Source: Amycolatopsis deserti
GTDB lineage: Bacteria; Actinomycetota; Actinomycetes; Mycobacteriales; Pseudonocardiaceae
Reading direction: 5' to 3'
NCBI RefSeq assembly: GCF_014653945.1
Contig: NZ_BNAU01000002.1
Coordinates: 186,001 to 250,000 of the forward strand
DNA length: 64,000 nt
Shown: in pieces, positions 58,847 to 64,000 of the stretch
Position numbering within the stretch: position 1 is the first letter of the stretch
Layout: each line of letters begins with the position of its first letter
The notes under the pieces: generated by a model
What the model was told of the DNA's origin: nothing
What the model saw: only the letters and a program-made list of their open reading frames with translations
Databases searched by the model: none
Made by a program: the position numbers and the translations under genes

Positions 58847-59818
58847 TCAGCCGTCCAGGCCCAGGATCGCCCGGGTGCGCCGCACGTCGTCGCCGATCTG
58901 CTCGACGAGGTCGTCGACGCTGGTGAACTTCACCATGTCGCGCAGCCGGCCGACGAAGTCCAGCGCCACGTGCTGGCCGTAGAAGTCCTCGTCCACGTCC
59001 AGCACGAACGCCTCGACGGTGCGCTCGCGGCCGGAGAACGTCGGGTTGGTGCCGACCGAGACCGCCGCGGGCAGCAGCCGGCCGGGCTGGTTGTCGCGGA
59101 CGAACCAGCAGGCGTAGACCCCGTCGGCGGGGACCGCGGCGAACCGCGGCGTGGACAGGTTGGCCGTCGGGTAGCCCAGGTCGTGGCCGCGGCCGTCGCC
59201 GCGCACCACGATGCCCTCCAGCCGGTGCGGCCGGCCCAGCGCGTCGGCGGCGGCGACCACGTCACCGGCGTCGATGCACGAGCGGACGTAGGTCGAGGAG
59301 AAGGTGATCTCGCCGGAATCCGCGGCCTCGCCGTCGGGCATGCTGCCGCCCTGCAGCTCGGCGCCGAAGGTGGCGAACCCGAACCGGCGGCCCAGCTCCT
59401 TGAGCAGGGCCACGTCACCGGCGGCCTTGTGCCCGAAGGTGAAGTTCTCCCCCACCACGACGGCGGCCGCGTGCAGCCGGTCGACCAGCACCTCGTGCAC
59501 GAACTCGTGCGCGGTCAGCCGGGACAGCTCCGCGGTGAACGGCAGCACGCAGAAGACGTCGATGCCCAGCTGCTCGACCAGCTCCGCCTTGCGGCGCAGC
59601 GTGGTCAACTGCGCCGGGTGGCTCCCCGGCCGGATGACCTCGGACGGGTGCGGGTCGAACGTCAGCATCACGCTGGGCAGGTTGCGGTTCTTGGCCACCT
59701 CGACCGTCCGGGCGATCAGCGCCTGGTGCCCGCGGTGCACCCCGTCGAACACGCCGATCGTGACCACACACCGTCCCCAGCCCCCGGGGAGATCACCGAG
59801 CCCTCGCCACCTCTGCAC
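58847..59818 (-). CDS. ribF: bifunctional riboflavin kinase/FMN adenylyltransferase
   Basis: This 323-residue enzyme makes FMN and FAD from riboflavin. The adenylyltransferase motif is GVFDGVHRGH at residues 22-31, followed by LTFDPHPSEVIRPG and STYVRSCIDAGDV. The kinase domain has GHDLGYPTANL and GTNPTFSGRERTVEAFVLD. The GTG at 59818, reading VQRWRG, matches mycobacterial RibF starts and follows a minus-strand TACCCT -10 box (59825-59830) by six bases. truB, usually the neighbour, is separated by the FAD monooxygenase and regulator genes. Confidence 0.95.
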   Translation of the reverse strand: MQRWRGLGDLPGGWGRCVVTIGVFDGVHRGHQALIARTVEVAKNRNLPSVMLTFDPHPSEVIRPGSHPAQLTTLRRKAELVEQLGIDVFCVLPFTAELSRLTAHEFVHEVLVDRLHAAAVVVGENFTFGHKAAGDVALLKELGRRFGFATFGAELQGGSMPDGEAADSGEITFSSTYVRSCIDAGDVVAAADALGRPHRLEGIVVRGDGRGHDLGYPTANLSTPRFAAVPADGVYACWFVRDNQPGRLLPAAVSVGTNPTFSGRERTVEAFVLDVDEDFYGQHVALDFVGRLRDMVKFTSVDDLVEQIGDDVRRTRAILGLDG

Positions 59819-59871
59819 GGATGCAGGGTACTGCCGCGCGAAGCGCGTCCGCCGGGGGCGGTCGCGGGCCG

Positions 59872-61024
59872 TCACCGTCCGCCCGGAGCATCGGCGGTGC
59901 CGGGCGGTGTCCAGTCCCACACCCTGCCGGTCTCCTTGCGCACGATCGACGCCGGCGCCCGGCGCATGCCGAGGACCTGCATCCGGTGGACGAGCCTGGA
60001 TCGCGACACCGCGATCCTGCCCTTCCGGCGGGCCGTCGAGACGATCGCGCGGGTCCGCCCGAGCCGGGCCCGCGTCGTAGGCGGCGAGGTCACCGGTGGT
60101 CGCGGCGAGCGTGACCGCGTCCTCGATCGCCTGGCAGGCCCCCTGCCCCATGTCGGGCGTCATCGCGTGCGCCGCGTCGCCCAGCAGCACGACCCGGCCG
60201 CGGACGTAGGTGGGCAGCGCGCCGAGGTCGTTGATGTCGTTGTGCAGCACGGCATCGGCGGGTGTCGCGTCGAGCAGCTCGCCGACCCGCCGGTGCCAGC
60301 CCGTCAGCCGGCGGCGCACCTCGGCCAGGTCGTCCGGGTAGCGCACGCCGGGCGTTTCGGCGTGCACGCCCAGCGCCCAGTAGACCCGTTCACCGCCGAT
60401 CGGGTGAGCCAGGAAGTACGCCCCGCGCCCGAAGGTGAACGTCCCGTCCTCCGGCCACACCGATCCGGGCCGGGTGACCCCGCGCCACGCCGTGTATCGG
60501 AAGCGGGGTGCCGGCGCGTCCGGCCAGAGGGTCGCGCGCACAGTGCTGTGGATGCCGTCCGCGCCCACGACGAGCCCGGCCTCGATCTCGTGCTCGCCCT
60601 CGGCCGTCCGGTAGCGGACCGTCGCGCCGGCCGCCGACGTGCTCACCCCGGTCACGGTGGCTCCCGTTCGGACGGTTCCGGCGGGCAGCCGATCGGCCAG
60701 GAGGCGGTGCAGATCGGCCCGGTGGAAGCAGGAGAGCGCGGTGTCGTGCTCCGGATCGGCGCGCCGCAGGTACTCGCCGCCGGGCAGCCGCAGGTTGCCG
60801 GCGGCCCACGACGGGGTGGCGGCGGCCCGCACGTCCTCGCCCACACCGATCGCGTCGAGCGCGCGCAACGCGTTCGGGGCGATCGACAGTCCGGCGCCGA
60901 CCTCACGCAGCTCGGGGGCGCGCTCCAGCACCACCACGTCCCAGCCGGCCCGCCGCAGGGCGATGGCGGCGGTTACCCCGCCGATGCCACCGCCGGCCAC
61001 CACTGCCGAACCTTCAGAAGTCAC
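59872..61024 (-). pseudogene. FAD-dependent monooxygenase with a frameshift
   Basis: The main frame, from GTG 61024, reads VVAGGGIGGVTAAIALRRAG (dinucleotide fold), then VLERAPELREVGAGLSIAPN, and the second FAD motif GRVVLLGDAAHAMTPDMGQG. After AAYDA near 60071 the sequence loses sense, while the overlapping frame resumes with ARLGRTRAIVSTARRKGRIA and ends at 59872. Deleting one base in the GCGGGCCCGG run would join both into a normal flavoprotein hydroxylase of about 383 residues. It is either a recent pseudogene or a sequencing error. It overlaps the regulator gene by 11 bases. Confidence 0.7.
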
Positions 61025-61469
61025 GGTCGTCGCTCCTCTCGAAGGCCCTGGCCATCCACCGGAAGGTCTCGCGCGCGGCGCGCAACCGGCCCGCCCTGGC
61101 GCTGTCCGCCCCGAAGAGGTCCATCCCTCGTTCGGCGACGTCGGCGAACGAGGCCAGCGTGGCGATCCGCCGCTTGACCACCACGGGCCAGGCGTCGTCG
61201 TCGACCCGGAAGTAGGTGGTGCGCGCACCCGGCCCGGTCCGGCGGCGCACCAGGCCGGCGGAGGTGAGCAGGTTGAGGTTGGTGGTCAGGGACGCCCGGC
61301 TGGCCCCGATCGCCTCGGCGATCTGCGTGGCCGACTGCTCGGGCGGGTCGCACACCATCAGCCAGCCCAGGATCCGGCCCGCGATCGGCGGCTGGCCGTA
61401 CTGCTCGGCGAAGAACGTGGCCACCTCCTCCACCCAGGCCCGCAGTTCGTCGTGTTCCGGCTCGGCCAC
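61014..61469 (-). CDS. GbsR/MarR-type transcriptional regulator
   Basis: This 151-residue protein has a winged-helix domain, IAGRILGWLMVCDPPEQSAT, then QIAEAIGASRASLTTNLNLL and the wing RRRTGPGARTTYFRV, and a helical tail. It resembles GbsR/MarR-like regulators. The GTG at 61469 is preceded by GGAGG. Its last codons overlap the start of the FAD monooxygenase, so the two were an operon. An 18/20-match palindrome 37 bases upstream is a probable autoregulatory site. Confidence 0.86.
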   Translation of the reverse strand: MAEPEHDELRAWVEEVATFFAEQYGQPPIAGRILGWLMVCDPPEQSATQIAEAIGASRASLTTNLNLLTSAGLVRRRTGPGARTTYFRVDDDAWPVVVKRRIATLASFADVAERGMDLFGADSARAGRLRAARETFRWMARAFERSDDRDF

Positions 61470-61505
61470 GCGTCGCCTCCAGCGTCGATCAGTTGATGCT
61501 GGCAT

Positions 61506-61525
61506 ATGCTAGCTCGAACTAGCAT
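61506..61525. promoter_or_regulatory. operator upstream of the GbsR/MarR-type gene
   Basis: ATGCTAGCTCGAACTAGCAT has 7-bp perfect arms and a near-symmetric centre (18 of 20 bases palindromic). It lies between truB and the regulator gene, in the regulator's promoter. Confidence 0.65.
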
Positions 61526-61566
61526 CTGATGGCCAGAGCTGTCCCCGGAAGCGGGCTTCGCGGGGA

Positions 61567-62478
61567 TCAGGCCGGAGCGAGAACGACCACCGAGCGGGCC
61601 ACGCCGCCGGCGTCCACGGCCAGCGCGAGGGCGTGCCCGTCCGGGTCGAACACCCCGTACGTGCCCTCGATGCCGGAGGCACGCACCTGCTGTCCATATC
61701 GGACGGCCCGGGCGGTGGCCGCGTCGACCTCGTAGCGCGGGAAGGCCGCGGCCACCGCGTCGTCCAGGTCGAACGACAGCTCCGGCTTCTCCTCCAGCTG
61801 CTCCAGGGTGCGCGCGGCGGCGATGCCGAACGGGCCGACGGTGGTGCGGCGCAGCGCGGCGAGGTGGCCGCCCACGCCGAGCGCCTCGCCCAGGTCGCGG
61901 GCCAGCGCCCGCACGTAGGTACCCGAGGAGCATTCGACGATCGCGTCCAACTCGATGCGGTCGGCGACGCGGCGGGTGGCGAGCAGGTCGAAGCGGTAGA
62001 CGGTGACCGGCCGCGGCTTGAGCGCGACCTCCTCACCGGCCCGCACGCGCGCGTACGCCCGCTTGCCGGCGATCTTGACCGCGCTGACGGCGCTGGGGAC
62101 CTGCTGGATCTCCCCGGTCAGGGCGGCGATCCCGGACGCGATCGCCTCGTCGGTGACGGCGGCCAGGGCGTCCGGATCCGCGGTGGAGAGGTGCTCGCCC
62201 TCGGCGTCGTCGGTGGTGGTCGAGACGCCGAGGGCCAGCGTGGCGAGGTAGGTCTTGCGGTCCAGCGCGAGGTGGCCCAGCAGCTTGGTCGCCCGCTCGA
62301 TGCCGAGCACGAGCACGCCGGTGGCCATGGGGTCGAGCGTGCCGGCGTGCCCGACCTTGCGGGTGCCCATGATCCGGCGCACCCGCGCCACCACGTCGTG
62401 TGAGGTCATGCCCGGTGGCTTGTCCACCACGAGCAGGCCGGGCGGGGGCGCGGGGCGTCGAGTCTTCGGCTGGGACAC
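61567..62478 (-). CDS. truB: tRNA pseudouridine(55) synthase TruB
   Basis: This 303-residue enzyme makes pseudouridine 55 in the T-loop of tRNA. The catalytic motif is GHAGTLDPMATGVL with Asp49, after the usual LLVVDKPPGMTSHDVV. RRTTVGPFGI and a C-terminal PUA-like tail end it. GTG 62478 is the start (CAC 62476-62478 on the plus strand). The stop lies 97 bases upstream of the regulator gene start. It belongs to the rpsO-pnp, ribF and truB translation/RNA neighbourhood. Confidence 0.95.
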   Translation of the reverse strand: MSQPKTRRPAPPPGLLVVDKPPGMTSHDVVARVRRIMGTRKVGHAGTLDPMATGVLVLGIERATKLLGHLALDRKTYLATLALGVSTTTDDAEGEHLSTADPDALAAVTDEAIASGIAALTGEIQQVPSAVSAVKIAGKRAYARVRAGEEVALKPRPVTVYRFDLLATRRVADRIELDAIVECSSGTYVRALARDLGEALGVGGHLAALRRTTVGPFGIAAARTLEQLEEKPELSFDLDDAVAAAFPRYEVDAATARAVRYGQQVRASGIEGTYGVFDPDGHALALAVDAGGVARSVVVLAPA

Positions 62479-62502
62479 GGCTGGACACCTTACGGGGCGC
62501 CG

Positions 62503-63849
62503 TTATGCGGCTGTCGGGACCTTCCGGGCGGAGACCTTCCGGGCCGGGGCGTCCCACACGTGGCGGCGCACCTGGACCGGCACGTGCTCGCCCCGCTCCT
62601 GCGCGGCGAACAGCTCCGCGCGGGCGCGCAGCCACCACACCAGCATGCGGAACGTGCCCAGCGCCAGCATCGCGACGACGGCCAGCAGCGCGAGCCGGAA
62701 CTGGCCGCCGGTCAGCTGCAGCAGCACGCCGATCACCAGCGCGGTGACCGTGGTGGCGACGAACCCGCCGACGTTGACCACACCGGTCGCGGTGCCCACG
62801 CGGGACAGCGGGTTGTAGTCGCGGGCCAGCGCGAACCCGATCATCGACGCCGGGCCGCCCAGGGACAGGAACGCGAACGCGGGCACCAGCACGCCGACCG
62901 GGATCTGGCCGGGCCAGCTCAGCAGCACGGCCCACACCGCCGCGGCGCCGGCGAGGTAGCCGAGCACCAGCGGCATCCGCGCGCCCGGGCGGGCGGAGAT
63001 GATGCTGCCGACTAGCGGGCCGCCGATCATCGAGCCGAACACGAACACGGTCAGCAGCGCGCTGGCGGTCGCGGCCGGGCGGCCCTGGCCCTGAACCAGG
63101 AACGGCACACCCCACAGCAGGGTCAGCACGTTCGGGGCGAACATCGTGGAGAAGTGCACCCAGAACCCGAGGCGGGTGCCCGGGACGCGCCAGGCCGTGC
63201 GGACCTGACGGGCCAGCTGGCGGGCGTTGACCGGGCCGGCCTTCGGGGTGGCGCCGGCCGGGGTGTCGCGCACGCGGCCGGCGACGACGGCGGAGTAGAT
63301 CGCGGTGACCAGGCCGGCGGCGAGGAACGTCGGGGTCCAGCCGGGGCCGGCGAGCAGCAGGGTGAGCGGGACGGTCGCGGCGAGGTTGCCGAGGAAGCCG
63401 ATCGCGGTGGTGAAGCTCGTCACGACGGCGTACTGGCGGCCCGGGAAGTGCGCGGCGATCAGGCGCAGCACGCTGACGAAGGTGAGCGCGTCACCGAACC
63501 CGAGCACACCGCGCGCGAGCAGGCCCAGCGCGTAGGTGTCCGCGACGGCGACGAGGATCTGGCCGAGGCCGAGGAAGAGCAGCGCGGCGGTGAGGACCTT
63601 GCGCGGCCCGAAGCGGTCGACGAGGACGCCGGTGGGGATCTGCATGGCGGCGTAGACGCCGACCTGCAGGACGGTGAAGGTGGAGAGCGCGGCGGCGCCG
63701 ACCCCGAACCGGTCGGCGGCTTCCAGCCCGGCGACCCCGAACGAGGTGCGGTGGAAGACGGAGAGGAGGTAGACGATGGCGGCGGTGAACCAGATGAACC
63801 ACGACCGGCGGCTGGCTTGGCCGGTCACGGGTGCCTGCTGCGGCGGCAC
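62503..63849 (-). CDS. MFS transporter
   Basis: This 448-residue protein has 12 predicted helices. The first ends near LLSVFHRTSFGVAGLEAADR. Motif A occurs as GVLVDRFGPRKVLTA and a second conserved loop as LARGVLGFGDALTFVSVLRL. The C-terminal tail is basic. Its nearest groups are NarK- or sugar phosphate-like permeases; the substrate is unknown. I chose GTG 63849 with GGAGGA upstream over an in-frame start at 63972, which lies before the promoter-like elements. The gene is 24 bases from truB. Confidence 0.87.
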   Translation of the reverse strand: MPPQQAPVTGQASRRSWFIWFTAAIVYLLSVFHRTSFGVAGLEAADRFGVGAAALSTFTVLQVGVYAAMQIPTGVLVDRFGPRKVLTAALLFLGLGQILVAVADTYALGLLARGVLGFGDALTFVSVLRLIAAHFPGRQYAVVTSFTTAIGFLGNLAATVPLTLLLAGPGWTPTFLAAGLVTAIYSAVVAGRVRDTPAGATPKAGPVNARQLARQVRTAWRVPGTRLGFWVHFSTMFAPNVLTLLWGVPFLVQGQGRPAATASALLTVFVFGSMIGGPLVGSIISARPGARMPLVLGYLAGAAAVWAVLLSWPGQIPVGVLVPAFAFLSLGGPASMIGFALARDYNPLSRVGTATGVVNVGGFVATTVTALVIGVLLQLTGGQFRLALLAVVAMLALGTFRMLVWWLRARAELFAAQERGEHVPVQVRRHVWDAPARKVSARKVPTAA

Positions 63850-63911
63850 GAAGGATTCCTCCCGGAACGGATAGGCGACGATTCGGCACGGGGACGCCCG
63901 CATCGCCGTCC

Positions 63912-63925
63912 CGATAGTTGTATCG
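63912..63925. promoter_or_regulatory. short inverted repeat upstream of the MFS gene
   Basis: CGATA-GTTG-TATCG lies about 65 bases before the transporter start, close to a TTGCAT -35-like box on the minus strand. It could be an operator for an unseen regulator beyond the window. Confidence 0.35.
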
Positions 63926-64000
63926 CCTATGCAAGGCTGAAACTTACCTGTTACCGAGGTGTTTTCAGCCACACGGCCCAGCGGAGGCCACCCGTTCAGC

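Noticed and set aside
57755-61177. A 1140-codon plus-strand frame across the RNA ligase, ribF and monooxygenase genes
   Set aside because: Its product is repetitive Arg/Gly/Gln/Val sequence; the minus-strand genes have recognised motifs.

Overview
The window is very GC-rich, and nearly every real gene has G or C at third codon positions, as in high-GC Actinobacteria. Gene content and order point to a mycelial actinomycete, probably Pseudonocardiaceae (Amycolatopsis-like); that placement is inference. Supporting features are the DUF3040 protein, the ClgR-PspA-PspM set, and a series (cinA, pgsA, rimO, argA, ftsK, rnj, dapA, thyX, dapB, pepR, pnp, rpsO, ribF, truB) that broadly follows Mycobacterium tuberculosis Rv27xx. 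I see no plasmid, phage or insertion sequence signature. This is chromosomal core with accessory patches.

Layout. 1-4.9 kb: moxR (partial), a DUF58 protein, an odd low-complexity frame, and a transglutaminase/TgpA protein in one chain. 5.1-8.8 kb: an alpha-glucosidase plus MFS exporter operon facing a LacI regulator. 9.0-14.4 kb: DUF3040, DNA polymerase IV, a methyltransferase, a ParA-like ATPase, Nei-type glycosylase and two related hypothetical proteins. 14.4-16.6 kb: a micro-ORF with an unusually long Shine-Dalgarno match and hairpins, a GNAT, and pyrD. 16.7-19.2 kb: pspM, pspA, clgR, the envelope stress module. 19.3-25.4 kb: cinA, pgsA, rimO, argA, a secreted phospholipase A2, ftsK. 25.5-34.3 kb: acyltransferase, chorismate mutase-like protein, a GC-rich repeat patch, an LLM flavin monooxygenase with MHS transporter, WrbA, EamA exporter, and GlxA-type, cupin, quinone reductase and TetR genes. 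34.2-42.7 kb: solute-binding/vWA lipoprotein-like protein, RNase J, dapA, Ser/Thr kinase, mntH, cupin and MarR. 42.9-50.3 kb: ACT protein, thyX, an RHH regulator with DUF4097 partner, YcaQ-like protein, GNAT, mannosyltransferase-like protein, GtrA and a small VTT-like membrane protein. 50.3-52.2 kb: a patch with a tiny Zn protein, an aldo/keto reductase and eroded genes. 52.2-64 kb: TPR-like membrane protein, dapB, pepR, pnp, rpsO, RNA ligase-like protein, XRE regulator, ribF, a frameshifted FAD monooxygenase with its regulator, truB and an MFS transporter.

How it works together. Housekeeping blocks cover RNA turnover and ribosome maturation (RNase J, PNPase, S15, RimO, TruB), lysine/diaminopimelate and dTMP/pyrimidine synthesis (DapA, DapB, ThyX, PyrD), flavin cofactors (RibF), and division and envelope stress (FtsK, PspA/PspM/ClgR). 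Accessory blocks are mostly regulator-plus-target pairs, several with a clear inverted repeat in the shared promoter. A recurring feature is a TANNNT -10 box six to eight bases before the initiation codon, which implies many leaderless mRNAs and helped choose starts.
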